Below, piece after piece: positions 14,155-23,131 of a DNA stretch of 42,762 nucleotides; position 1 is the stretch's first letter, and the number at the start of each line of letters is the position of its first letter. The notes beneath the pieces are model-generated. The model had not been told where the DNA came from. It saw only the letters and a list, made by a program, of their open reading frames with translations, and did no database searches. The translations under genes were made by a program, and so were the position numbers. Source of the DNA: a virus. The stretch spans positions 1 to 42,762 of the IMG/VR virus record IMGVR_UViG_3300048587_000730; one strand, 5' to 3'.

Positions 14155-17100
14155 ATGACCAACCAGAATTTACTCATGGAGCACGCCAGTGAACTGGCCG
14201 ACCTCGCTGCCGCATGCGGGATCGATTGGTATCAGATCAAGGATCTGACGGCCGGCACGCATCATGATCTCCCCACAATCCATAAGAAGTACAGCAAACG
14301 CTGTACCATGTGGGTCCGCGAGTTCACAGATAAGGGTGGCAGTCCGCAACTCAGCATCACTTTCCACACTCGCAAGCACGGCGGTGTCACACGCAATTGG
14401 TATTCGCGCTCACCCGGTGGCTACGGAGGACAGCTTCCGAAGCGAAACGTCAGCCGCGAGGAAGCCGAACGAAAGCGCCGCAAGGAACGGTTCCTTGCCT
14501 ACCAGAAAGGCTGGGACTCCGCGCAAAAAAGCACCGGGTTTCCCTATCTCGATACAAAAGGCATCGCTGCCATCCTAGATCATTTTGAGCTGCGGCAGAC
14601 CTCGGATCGCAAGGTCACAGGCAGCGGAAGCGTGACCCCATTCATTTGTTTTCCGCTTTTCAACCGCGACGGACACTACGTTGGACTTCAGCGCATATAC
14701 GCCGATGGAACCAAAAAGCTTACTGCTGCTGTGATGGAAGGGCAGTACGTAGGTGCTCATTCCGTCATCGGAGATCCGGAGGCGAGCAATGTTATCTACA
14801 TTGCTGAAGGCTTCGCCACCTGCGCCAGCATTTTTCTGGCCACGGGTTCCGCGGTTGTTTTCGCCTATAGCGCGAGCAACCTTGATCCGGTCTGTGCCTA
14901 TTTCCGCTCAAAGTACCCCGAACGCGAAATCGTCATCGCGGCCGACAACGACTGGACACCAAAGGGCAACACCGGGGTGTTCAAGGCTCTGGAAGCTGCG
15001 CAGCAGAACCGGACCCGTGGCGAAGGTCTTAAGGTCATAGTCCCGCCCCTGATCGGTCAGCAAAAGACTGACTTCAATGATATTCATACCTGCCTGGGAC
15101 TCGGTGAGCTTCGGGAAACCCTGGCAAATCCTGCCAACACTCTACGGCCATCGAGGGAGCGCGATCAGTTTTTACTAACCCTTCTCAGCCATGCCTACGC
15201 GCAGCAGATGCCGGCGATTGTGAGAAGACTGGCCGTATTGCTCAAGGTTCCCCATCTCATATCAGAGGAAGCGCTCCGCGAGCGGATCACCGAGGCCCTT
15301 GGCATTCGGGCTGATCAGCGCATGATCTTCAAGGCTATCCGCTCGGTCGTGATCGCAGGCAAGTACAAGGCCAAGGCCATTGCCGGGATTGATCCGAACA
15401 AGGTTCAGCATTATCGGCAGTATCAAACGGTGCGAAACGAGGGCGGGCACCTCGTCATCGGTGAGGACGCCGTCCAGGCTGTGATGGAGGAGCTTCAAAA
15501 GGGAAGAACCGTTATCGTCAAGTCCCCGATGGGGAGCGGAAAGACAGAAATTCTGATCCGAAAGGCGATGCGGGGAGCAGGCCGTGCAGCCCATATCCTG
15601 CCGAGGGTGTCGGTCGTCAACGATGCCGCCGGTCGGCTTCAGCTTGACCACTACCGCGATATCGACAAATTCCGGGCCTACTTCACCGATCAAATGGTCA
15701 GCTGTATCAACTCCATGGGAGCCAAGCGATTCATGGCAGACAATGGTCGCAACTGGTTTGAAAACCTCGACCTACTTTGCCTCGACGAAGCCAGCCAGGT
15801 GCTCCCGCAGGTGGCCTCGCTGGGGAATCCCTTGCGCCGACGTGCCAACCACCTAGCCCTCGTCAACTCCATAAAGACTGCGGGTTCTATTCTGATTGCC
15901 GATGCCGACGCAAATGACTTTCTGGTGAATGAGTTGAAACGGATCGATCCTGATCGGAGCATAACGCTCATTGATATCGGCCATCCACCGGCCGAGCAGA
16001 AACGCTTGCGGGTAGGAGTTACAGACTCCGTTTCCTTTGTCAGAAAAGCCCTGCTTGATGCCGCCACTGATGGCGAGCGTTGTCTCCTGGCAACGGATAA
16101 CCGGCAAAAGGCCATTGAGATCGAGCGGGCGATTCGCTATCTCCGGCCAGGGACAAGGGTTCTGAACATTCACAGGGAGCCCTCCAAGGCCAATCTTGAG
16201 AAGATCCGCCGCTTCTATGACAATCCAAACACCGAGTGCCTGGACTGCGATGTACTGATCTACTCGCCCGCCATTACTTCGGGTGTCTCGATTACAACTC
16301 CTCATTTCAGGAAGCACTTTGGAATCTTCACGGGCATCATCAAGGTGAACGACATGATGCAGATGCTCGGCCGCGATCGGACTGCAGAGGAATGGCTTCT
16401 GGCTCTGGCGCCGCGCAGCTGGGCTGAACAAAGACTTCGCGCTTCGATTGACCTTGAAAGCGTGGGGGAGTCACCGACGCTCTTTTCCGAACTGAAGTAC
16501 GCAACTGATCGCTATGAAATCGAGGCACGAGAGAACCTTACTGTCCTGGCCATGAATATCCTGAAGATGAAGGGCCACAGGGTTTCCATGCTCGATATCA
16601 CGTCCTGGGAAGGGGCGGGAGCCATCGATATGCTGACGATGAATATCGCCAAAGGCATGAAGCAGGAGCGTCTCCGGCGAATTCTGGGCCAGCCGGAAAT
16701 CAGTGAGAGCGACTATCAAAGTCTTAAAAGACACTGGTTGCCAGACGAGAACGAGGCTGCAGCCATCTACGCTTATAAAATCCGCCATGTCCTTTGTGCT
16801 GATCTCACCGAAGAAAACGTCTCGTTCATGGATCAGGGTGGACTCAAAAAAGTCGCCCTCTTTGAAACACTGCTTGGAAGCGATGCCGACCTGAAGCGCT
16901 TTGATGCGGACGAGAAGCAAACCCTCGATCCATCGCTCCGCTACCACGCGGCCGCAAAAAAGGAATTTCTGACCGCGGTATTCGAACGTCTTCAAATCTC
17001 ACTTAAAACCTTTGTTGGTGAATTTACGCATAAGGAGTGCCAGGCTGTGGTTGCCCTCTTTATGGAGCAGGCGCAGAAAGCCAATGCCGTGTTCGACGGA

Positions 17101-17322
17101 ATCATCGATCCTGAGCACCCGCCCCGTTGCGCGACCACGTTTGTCCAAAAGATTTTCCGAAGACTCGGCCTCCGTATTGGGGGGAGAAAATCCAACGGGC
17201 GCATGATCCGCTTCGTTGAGACTTCCGATCTATCCCGCATGCTGACCCTCCGTGATCGCCGCCTGGCCAATGGAAAATCACTTTACTCCACTGCAATAAA
17301 GACAGAATCCGAGGCTGCATAG
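14155..17322 (+). CDS. TOPRIM primase / SF2 helicase replication protein (CyRepA1 / origin-binding helicase-like)
   Basis: A 1055-residue two-part replication protein. The N-terminal half is a TOPRIM primase: 'VIYIAEGFATCASIFLATG' near 213 and 'EIVIAADNDWTPKGNTG' near 258-274 supply the catalytic Glu and Asp pair. The second half is an SF2 helicase like herpes-type origin-binding proteins: Walker A SPMGSGKT (457-464), Walker B 'LLCLDEAS' with D544-E545, 'LLATDNRQKA', 'IYSPAITSGVSI' and motif VI QMLGRDR from 736. It probably opens the origin and primes synthesis; plasmid and phage-plasmid initiators share this plan. ATG 14155 is kept although its ribosome site is poor; ATG 14176 is an alternative. 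The iteron array just upstream makes it the natural initiator. Confidence 0.82.
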   Translation: MTNQNLLMEHASELADLAAACGIDWYQIKDLTAGTHHDLPTIHKKYSKRCTMWVREFTDKGGSPQLSITFHTRKHGGVTRNWYSRSPGGYGGQLPKRNVSREEAERKRRKERFLAYQKGWDSAQKSTGFPYLDTKGIAAILDHFELRQTSDRKVTGSGSVTPFICFPLFNRDGHYVGLQRIYADGTKKLTAAVMEGQYVGAHSVIGDPEASNVIYIAEGFATCASIFLATGSAVVFAYSASNLDPVCAYFRSKYPEREIVIAADNDWTPKGNTGVFKALEAAQQNRTRGEGLKVIVPPLIGQQKTDFNDIHTCLGLGELRETLANPANTLRPSRERDQFLLTLLSHAYAQQMPAIVRRLAVLLKVPHLISEEALRERITEALGIRADQRMIFKAIRSVVIAGKYKAKAIAGIDPNKVQHYRQYQTVRNEGGHLVIGEDAVQAVMEELQKGRTVIVKSPMGSGKTEILIRKAMRGAGRAAHILPRVSVVNDAAGRLQLDHYRDIDKFRAYFTDQMVSCINSMGAKRFMADNGRNWFENLDLLCLDEASQVLPQVASLGNPLRRRANHLALVNSIKTAGSILIADADANDFLVNELKRIDPDRSITLIDIGHPPAEQKRLRVGVTDSVSFVRKALLDAATDGERCLLATDNRQKAIEIERAIRYLRPGTRVLNIHREPSKANLEKIRRFYDNPNTECLDCDVLIYSPAITSGVSITTPHFRKHFGIFTGIIKVNDMMQMLGRDRTAEEWLLALAPRSWAEQRLRASIDLESVGESPTLFSELKYATDRYEIEARENLTVLAMNILKMKGHRVSMLDITSWEGAGAIDMLTMNIAKGMKQERLRRILGQPEISESDYQSLKRHWLPDENEAAAIYAYKIRHVLCADLTEENVSFMDQGGLKKVALFETLLGSDADLKRFDADEKQTLDPSLRYHAAAKKEFLTAVFERLQISLKTFVGEFTHKECQAVVALFMEQAQKANAVFDGIIDPEHPPRCATTFVQKIFRRLGLRIGGRKSNGRMIRFVETSDLSRMLTLRDRRLANGKSLYSTAIKTESEAA

Positions 17323-17344
17323 AACAGGCCCCAGCCACGGTTTT

Positions 17345-17369
17345 CCAGAATCCGGGGTCCGGGTTCTGG
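17345..17369 (+). terminator. hairpin after the replication gene
   Basis: CCAGAA-T-CCGG-GGT-CCGG-G-TTCTGG folds into a strong stem 23 bp after the stop codon. No T tract follows, so it is a Rho-independent terminator only in shape; it may protect the 3' end. The rest of 17370-17600 shows no gene. Confidence 0.45.
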
Positions 17370-17617
17370 ATCTCTGCGTCCTCAGTCCGCGGAACTGGGC
17401 TCACCTCGGCCTCACGGAGACTGGATCTCACTGCTTGCACGCCATTGAGACTATGTGGATGAGCTTTTATGCATCGATCGTACAGAAAAAGTGAGTGTTT
17501 TTGAACTTTTGAACCTATATTTATAGATAAAAACAAGAAATCACGAGATACGTTGCCACCTCCAGCAAAGCTTATGCATCTATCTGCATAACTAGAACGG
17601 GCTCTATCTACTTAGTC

Positions 17618-17663
17618 AGGGAGACTTAACTATGCATCTTATCAAGACAGGCAAAGTCTCCCT
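17618..17663. repeat. 10-bp perfect inverted repeat with TATGCATC site
   Basis: AGGGAGACTT (17618-17627) and AAGTCTCCCT (17654-17663) flank 26 bases that contain TATGCATC (17631-17638). TATGCATC also occurs at 17468 and 17573, and an inverted TGCATA lies at 17585. It marks the border between replication genes and the lower-GC cargo. Could be an operator, a hairpin or a recombination site. Confidence 0.5.
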
Positions 17664-17711
17664 TGGTATGTAGGCGTTAAAGCTAAAGCAATGGACAGAA
17701 ATCCAGTAGGT

Positions 17712-19016
17712 CTACTTAATCAAAGGGCGAAAATCCGAAAAACGACTCCAGAGTTCCTGGTCTTTTTCAGACCAACGTATAAGTGGCAGCTTAAACTCAT
17801 CCTCTAGAATAGGAATCACTCGTTGAACCAGCAGTATAGCTTCCTGCGGCGACGTTGCTTGACAGACCAATTGTCCAAAATAGTCTAGGTTGCTAGTGCA
17901 GGCTCTGACGTCGCCATCGACTTTTATCGTAACCTCGATTCTATCGTCGAAAAATCTGCGGGACGTCCATGGTGCTCGGAAGACCGTATCTACCTCTGAG
18001 GCTAGGAGCCGATTCAAAAGGTGTGCCTTCACCGGCAGATTTTGCAACTTAACAGGCAGGTTAACATGTGCATTTAGAACAGCACGCGCAAGATCGATAC
18101 CATAGGCTTTCTCGATGAGTTCGGGAATGCCAACTCCAGGTAACCTGGGATTGAAATCTAACAAGCGAAAACCTCTCTCGCCATAGATCATCTCGATATG
18201 ACACATTCCCCAATTAAAACCGATTGCTTGACAGATAGCCTTTGCAAAACTCTCACAATTCGCCCACGCTTGTTTACTAAGATAACCTGGTACTAAGGAA
18301 CCGAGTTCTACGGATTCATTGTGCTGAGCCCTTTGCCTTTGGGAGAGAGTGACTAATTGAAACTCGTTCTTGGAAACCAGACATTCGGCTGAAAGGAGGA
18401 TGCCTTCCAGATATTCTTCACAGATATAGTCTGGATTGGAACCGAGAACCTCGTTGGCTAGTGTCTTACTATTTTTGAAAAGTTGTAGCCATGATCGGAG
18501 ATCTTCGCGGGTATGAACCTTTTGCACATTTAGGCTTGAAACTCCGCCTCGCGGCTTCAGTATTAGAGGGAAATCCGAATCTTCAATCATATGCATCGAA
18601 TCGGAATTGAAGTTCTTGTTGTAAGCAAGTCCATGATCTTTCAGGACGCGTTGGATCCCAAACTTGTCATGAGCTAGTTTGGATGCTTGGAGGCTTAGAA
18701 AGGGAACCACTATTTGGTCACAAATGATGGCTAGCTTTTCAATAATGAAGTGCTCCAAGCAGATTACTGCATCGATAGGTAATTCTCGATTGATGCGGTC
18801 AAGTTCACTTTTCATCAGCTCAAGATCGTTTGAATCTCGGATTACGACAAACTTTCGGCAGTATTGAGCAAAGAGACTTTCCTGAATATCGAATTGGTAG
18901 AAGGTATGCTGAAATACGACGATCGATAATTTCGCTTCTTCAGCAATACATTTTAACATTTTGATGTAGAAAGTCGCGTTAGGACAGGGTCCAAATAAGA
19001 CTACATGTTTTGCCAT
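17712..19016 (-). CDS. ATP-grasp family ligase
   Basis: A 434-residue ATP-grasp enzyme of the carboxylate-amine ligase type (carnosine synthase/BacD-like plan). An N-terminal Rossmann-like domain ('KHVVLFGPCPNATFYIKML') is followed by the ATP-grasp fold: 'FPLILKPRGGVSSLNVQKV' (K154), 'ICEEYLEG' (E200-E201), 'MCHIEMIYGERGFRLLDFNPRLPG' (E275, D287, N289, R291), so the metal and ATP ligands look intact. It would couple a carboxylate to an amine, forming an amide or peptide; the substrate cannot be read. GGTGG precedes the ATG. It stands alone on the minus strand next to a divergent operon, so it is probably cargo. Codon and base use are AT-richer than the phage core. Confidence 0.8.
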   Translation of the reverse strand: MAKHVVLFGPCPNATFYIKMLKCIAEEAKLSIVVFQHTFYQFDIQESLFAQYCRKFVVIRDSNDLELMKSELDRINRELPIDAVICLEHFIIEKLAIICDQIVVPFLSLQASKLAHDKFGIQRVLKDHGLAYNKNFNSDSMHMIEDSDFPLILKPRGGVSSLNVQKVHTREDLRSWLQLFKNSKTLANEVLGSNPDYICEEYLEGILLSAECLVSKNEFQLVTLSQRQRAQHNESVELGSLVPGYLSKQAWANCESFAKAICQAIGFNWGMCHIEMIYGERGFRLLDFNPRLPGVGIPELIEKAYGIDLARAVLNAHVNLPVKLQNLPVKAHLLNRLLASEVDTVFRAPWTSRRFFDDRIEVTIKVDGDVRACTSNLDYFGQLVCQATSPQEAILLVQRVIPILEDEFKLPLIRWSEKDQELWSRFSDFRPLIK

Positions 19017-19255
19017 TGCATGCCACCTTCACCATAATAGGTGGTGATATCGGGCAAAAGTTCCCTCTACTTAAATCAATCATATTGTCCAGCCAACTTC
19101 TCGAAGGCACTCTTCTAGTCTTCGAGGGACTCTCTGACTTCTTGCGACCACAAAACGATCAAGTCCTTCAGGGATGATCGGATGATCAGGTAGGACTTGG
19201 ATGAAGATTCATGACCAACGAGATGGCATTGACCATGATTACATTTTATTCACTT

Positions 19256-19271
19256 TTGTATAATTATACAA
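19256..19271. promoter_or_regulatory. 16-bp perfect palindrome overlapping a -10-like TATAAT
   Basis: TTGTATAATTATACAA is a perfect palindrome in the 393-bp gap between the divergent ATP-grasp gene and the acyltransferase-like gene. It contains TATAAT (19259-19264). TTGACC at 19229 is 24 bp away, too far for a standard -35. Likely promoter with an operator, 140 bp before the 19410 gene. The gap 19017-19250 shows no gene. Confidence 0.4.
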
Positions 19272-19409
19272 CAATATTAAGATGTTACGCGGCGAAATAT
19301 TTTTATAACTAGCCACAAACATGGCATTTATTCCAGCCATGCCTGGTACAATAGTTGTGGTACGTATGTTGCTCCAACGGACTCAAATAAGTCCAACCAG
19401 GAGTCAATC

Positions 19410-19994
19410 ATGAAATGTAGGGTCATCCGCACAGATGATGAATTGAAAAAATATGTCGAACGTTTTGCGGAATACTCTGGGATTATTTATCCTTTTCAAT
19501 ACTTACGCCCAGCAAAAGTATTCGGAGTGTTCGACTCCGAAACGCTCGTAGGTGGGTTCATTCTCGCAGATGGCGACAATATTCGATGGATGAAGCAGGT
19601 CCCTCTCGAAAATAATGAATTCTTCAAAACCGTCGATCCATCCATGCTTGTCGAACTCAACGGGGTTTGGCTTGATGCGTCGCTCCGAAAATCTAACAAA
19701 ACCATCGATTTCTGGTCATTCGTTGCCAAGGAAATCGTTGCCTTTGGAAAGCCAATTCCCACTTTTGCATACCTTACAGAAAGAAAAGGGCTTGCTGAAC
19801 TCTATATGCCTATAACTGTTGGGAAAATTTTTTCAGGCCAAATGATCACAACTGATAAACACCTGACAGTATGCTATTCAAATCTATTTAGATTCCGATA
19901 TTTTAAAGTATTATATGCGAGTCGATACGTAACTCGATACTTTAGAGATGGCGGAAAAAGTGAGCAGCATCTCCAAAAAGCAGCTCGAAGCTGA
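19410..19994 (+). CDS. acyltransferase-like (GNAT-type fold?) protein
   Basis: 194 residues: a beta-rich start ('MKCRVIRTDDELKKYVERFAEY'), 'AKVFGVFDSETLVGGFILADGDNIRW', then helices and strands ending 'FRYFKVLYASRYVTRYF'. The 'vfgvfd.e.lvGGf.l' pattern is like strands 2-4 of GNAT or autoinducer-synthase acyltransferases, but no clear acyl-CoA loop (Q/RxxGxG/A) is seen, so the call is tentative. It overlaps the next gene by 47 nt, indicating an operon with the cyclase and the methyltransferase. Confidence 0.45.
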   Translation: MKCRVIRTDDELKKYVERFAEYSGIIYPFQYLRPAKVFGVFDSETLVGGFILADGDNIRWMKQVPLENNEFFKTVDPSMLVELNGVWLDASLRKSNKTIDFWSFVAKEIVAFGKPIPTFAYLTERKGLAELYMPITVGKIFSGQMITTDKHLTVCYSNLFRFRYFKVLYASRYVTRYFRDGGKSEQHLQKAARS

Positions 19995-21324
19995 AAAGCT
20001 ATACCAACGCTTTTTGAACGCTCAGGCAACCAAAGTAATCGGAAGCCTCTGGGGACTGCTCCTCATCGCAGTGCTTCTTGCTCTTGTGACATATGATATA
20101 TTCAATTTTAAAGACGATTTGGATCGCCTACTAGTCGGGGGGCGCTTCGCGCCTTGCATCCTTCTGATCCTGATTTCGATTTACAAACATAATAGTGTGA
20201 GTCCTTCCTGGGCAGAGAGAGCTCCTTATGTGTTCGATCTGATCTGTGTTTCATATGTGGGAGCCTCGGTACTCTTGACAATCATATCTCACAAAACAGA
20301 ATTCCCGTTGGATTCTGCTCCGATTCAAATCTCGCTCTTTGCTGCTTGCATGCTCGGTTTTCACAGCCTTCGTTACATCTTGGTTCGGAATATACTCTTC
20401 GTGGGAATGGTTAGTCTGGCACTTGTGCTGTTCGATTCGACTACTCTTCTGATCGCGCAGGCAGCTCAACTTATCGTAGGTGGCGGGATAGGATCTGTGA
20501 TCTTTTTGTTGATAACCAACAGTTTGTTTCGGACCCAGTACATTATCAGTACCCAGTTGAGCCAGCAGACGCTGGACTTTCGATCACATCTGGAATCGAC
20601 CAAATACGATCATCAGAAGACTATGATTTTCGACGGCTTCAAGGAAGAGGAAACCATGCCGTGCCATGCCGGGGAAGCTCTGGTGTTTAAGCTGGATGTC
20701 ATTGATAGTTCAAAAATACGCGACACCAATTATCCGAAGCACTTTGAAGCTTTCTGCGAAGAAGTAGAGGCTGAATTATTGTCACGTATGACAGTAGCCA
20801 GTATGGATCCTATATTTCTTAACGGTCGAGGATATTTCATAAAGAGCGTCGGTGACGCAGCCATTTTTTCAATAGGAAATCCGGTTTCCGTTGCGAAGCC
20901 CGATACCATGCAGGAAGCTACAGATTTCCTATTGAAAACGATCGACACAACCTTCAAAAAGCACATGTCAAATGTTTCATCCGAAATACCAATACGTTAT
21001 TGCATCGGGGTTGCATACGACAAATTGCAAGGTGGCTTCTCAGGAAAGCGAAAACTATATGACTTGAATGGCAGAGGCCAAATTCTTGCAGAGCGCTACG
21101 AGAACCTAAGGAAACGATTCCAATCACTGGCAATACAGACTCCCAATGGAAATTTTCTAATAGTTCAAGATAAGGCAAAGGCTTTCCTTAAGAATGAATT
21201 GCTTTATACGTTTGAAAAATTTCCTGTAGATGCGATACGTGATGACGAGACTGCAACATTCTTCTGGATTGCCCAACGTCGGAAAGATGAAACCCAGATG
21301 ATATCGTTTGATCAAGTTTCATAG
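19948..21324 (+). CDS. membrane-anchored class III nucleotide cyclase-like protein
   Basis: 458 residues. Five or six membrane segments (about 31-49, 66-79, 95-113, 127-141, 147-172, 176-192), a linker helix, then a class III cyclase homology domain (about 244-400). The metal-binding aspartates are seen as 'LVFKLDVIDSSKI' (D250) and 'FIKSVGDAAIFS' (D303, the usual K..GD). 'YDLNGRGQILAERYENL' (371-387) aligns with 'G..VN.AARL': the Arg (R383) is kept but the Asn appears to be Ile, so activity is uncertain. It would make cAMP or cGMP at the membrane. ATG 19948 lies within the previous gene; it is chosen because it precedes the first membrane segment and fits coupling. Confidence 0.75.
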   Translation: MAEKVSSISKKQLEAEKLYQRFLNAQATKVIGSLWGLLLIAVLLALVTYDIFNFKDDLDRLLVGGRFAPCILLILISIYKHNSVSPSWAERAPYVFDLICVSYVGASVLLTIISHKTEFPLDSAPIQISLFAACMLGFHSLRYILVRNILFVGMVSLALVLFDSTTLLIAQAAQLIVGGGIGSVIFLLITNSLFRTQYIISTQLSQQTLDFRSHLESTKYDHQKTMIFDGFKEEETMPCHAGEALVFKLDVIDSSKIRDTNYPKHFEAFCEEVEAELLSRMTVASMDPIFLNGRGYFIKSVGDAAIFSIGNPVSVAKPDTMQEATDFLLKTIDTTFKKHMSNVSSEIPIRYCIGVAYDKLQGGFSGKRKLYDLNGRGQILAERYENLRKRFQSLAIQTPNGNFLIVQDKAKAFLKNELLYTFEKFPVDAIRDDETATFFWIAQRRKDETQMISFDQVS

Positions 21325-21345
21325 CGATATACGGAGATAACAAGT

Positions 21346-21915
21346 TTGGAAAAGATGGTTGTTGCCCTCAAAATTTTGTTGATTGTGCAGCTGGTCGCCT
21401 TCAGAGTGATTTACCGCAGCCAGATTTTCTGGAAGGATAAAAAGTCAAAATCTGAGAAAGATGTCGGCTGGCTTAAAAATCTTCTGCTACCCATGCAGTT
21501 AGGAATTTTTGTTGTCGTTGCCTGGGCTATGAAAAGCGAAATATCTTTTGCACTCCTTGCAACTGGCAACTTTATTTCGTTTTGCGGGTTGTCGCTAATT
21601 TTTTGGGCCAAAAAAACGCTAGGAGAAAACTTCTCTGAGTGTGTAGATATGTATACTCCTCACTCGATTGTCACTGTGGGGCCGTATAAAACTATCCGCC
21701 ATCCGATCTACACTGGAAATATGGTTTTCCTATCAGGTCTTGCGATCGCCTGCTCGTCGATTGTGCTTATAGCCATTACTGTTTTCTTTGTAATTTTCTA
21801 TGTAAAATCTGCGTCAATTGAAGAGCAGGAACTACAATTGAAGTATCCCGACTATCAGAAGCACATGGAAGTCACTGGACGATTCCTGCCAAAAATCCTC
21901 AAAGACAAAAAATGA
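21346..21915 (+). CDS. isoprenylcysteine carboxyl methyltransferase (ICMT/PEMT)-like membrane protein
   Basis: 189 residues with about four membrane segments (6-20, 50-65, 67-87, 125-150). The family signature is present: 'GPYKTIRHPIYTG' (112-124) and 'EEQELQLKYPDYQKHMEVTGRFLPK' (159-183), which hold the SAM-binding Arg/His and the Glu pair of ICMT-like enzymes. It should methylate a small or lipidic substrate in the membrane; bacterial members have varied substrates. TTG 21346 is preferred, with GGAG nine bases upstream; ATG 21355 is an alternative. Third gene of the cyclase operon. Confidence 0.82.
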   Translation: MEKMVVALKILLIVQLVAFRVIYRSQIFWKDKKSKSEKDVGWLKNLLLPMQLGIFVVVAWAMKSEISFALLATGNFISFCGLSLIFWAKKTLGENFSECVDMYTPHSIVTVGPYKTIRHPIYTGNMVFLSGLAIACSSIVLIAITVFFVIFYVKSASIEEQELQLKYPDYQKHMEVTGRFLPKILKDKK

Positions 21916-21936
21916 CTGCATGATTTTTCCAGGATC

Positions 21937-23115
21937 TTAGCTGATAGTCTCACGACTACGGTGGACCTCCGCCGCTTCCAGGCCGGGAGGTTGATCAATG
22001 ACGGCTTGAAGTGCATCAGTGTCAGACTTCAAATAAAGATAATACCAGTAGCCGGAGATGCGGTTCATCTTTTCTGCATAAGGAATCATGGCAGCAATCT
22101 CTTTTTTCGTGAAACCTTTCTTTTTCAGCTCTGTAGAGGTGTAGCAGGGTTTCGGGTCTTTCAACCGGAGCGAATACTCGGCTTTGATCCGATCCAGCTC
22201 GGAAGCATGATAGAGCGGGTGTATCATTTTGCCATGAATGTAAGCTTCGCCGGATTCCTCCAGTTCATCACGAAACCACTGATACTTTGGGAAGCGTCCA
22301 AGCGGCCAGAGGTGTTCTGGTACCTCGCTTTTGCGAACATATATTGTAGAGTACAAGTCCTCGGCTTCGAGCCAGGCGATGGAATGACCAAAGAAGATTT
22401 GCGCAAACTCCTCTTCAATAGCTTCGGCTCGCACCCAGCCTCTTACCGTAGGAGCAGACCAATGGTCGGGTATAGACGGCCTGATCCACCAGCGTTTCCA
22501 AAAATCTGACATGAAGCTTGCGTACCTGCTATCACGCGCCCATTCGTCGAACTCGCACGAGCGCAGGTAATCCATGGCTTCAATTTCAGCCTCTCTTTCA
22601 GCTCTTATTCTATTGACCCGTTCCCGCTCTTCAGGCTTTGTAAGGTAGAACCAGACGGCTCGGCACGCAAAGGTGTCAGCGAGTGCTCGATGATTTGGAC
22701 TATCTCCAAAGTGGACATAGCGTGCCGCCGTTGCTAGCTTTTGCCAGCGATAGTTTCCATGATATTCGCTCCAGTCCCCATATTCTTCAGCGAATGCAAG
22801 CATACAACACTCAACACTGGCGGGTTCCAGACCTCGCAGAAATCCCATATCAAAACCAGCATTATAGATTATAAGGTCATTCCCATTTACGATTTCTGCG
22901 ATCCGGTCCATGAGTTCGTCGAGTGTGGGTGCATTTTCCACCATTGCTTGTGAGATACCGTGAATCTCCTCTGCCTCGGGCCAGGACTGATTTTTTTGGG
23001 GACGGACCAGGGAATCAAGAAGCACCCGTCCAGCCTCATCGACAATTGCTATCTCCAGAATTTCGTCGTGATCCGAATCGAGTCCGGTAGTTTCAGTATC
23101 CAGAAATATCTGCAT
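21937..23115 (-). CDS. DnaQ-like 3'-5' exonuclease with extra C-terminal domain
   Basis: 392 residues. The N-terminal about 175 residues are a DEDDh exonuclease: 'MQIFLDTETTGLDSDHDEILEIAIVD' (Exo I, D6 and E8), 'IHGIS', 'LIIYNAGFDMGFL' (Exo II) and 'PNHRALADTFACRAV' (Exo III with His and Asp). The C-terminal 200 residues are of unknown fold, Trp/Tyr-rich. ATG 23115 is chosen because AGGAGG stands at the right distance; an upstream in-frame GTG or TTG would add eight residues. It lies 16 bp after the ParB-like gene. It could proofread, trim recombination ends or degrade foreign nucleic acid. Confidence 0.82.
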   Translation of the reverse strand: MQIFLDTETTGLDSDHDEILEIAIVDEAGRVLLDSLVRPQKNQSWPEAEEIHGISQAMVENAPTLDELMDRIAEIVNGNDLIIYNAGFDMGFLRGLEPASVECCMLAFAEEYGDWSEYHGNYRWQKLATAARYVHFGDSPNHRALADTFACRAVWFYLTKPEERERVNRIRAEREAEIEAMDYLRSCEFDEWARDSRYASFMSDFWKRWWIRPSIPDHWSAPTVRGWVRAEAIEEEFAQIFFGHSIAWLEAEDLYSTIYVRKSEVPEHLWPLGRFPKYQWFRDELEESGEAYIHGKMIHPLYHASELDRIKAEYSLRLKDPKPCYTSTELKKKGFTKKEIAAMIPYAEKMNRISGYWYYLYLKSDTDALQAVIDQPPGLEAAEVHRSRETIS

Positions 23116-23131
23116 GGGTTCCTCCTGAAAC

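Noticed and set aside
13857-14189. Open frame on the plus strand through the iteron array reading TAVAN repeats
   Set aside because: No ATG, GTG or TTG start precedes the repeats, no ribosome site is seen, and it runs into the replication gene; the openness follows from the 15-bp unit lacking stops.
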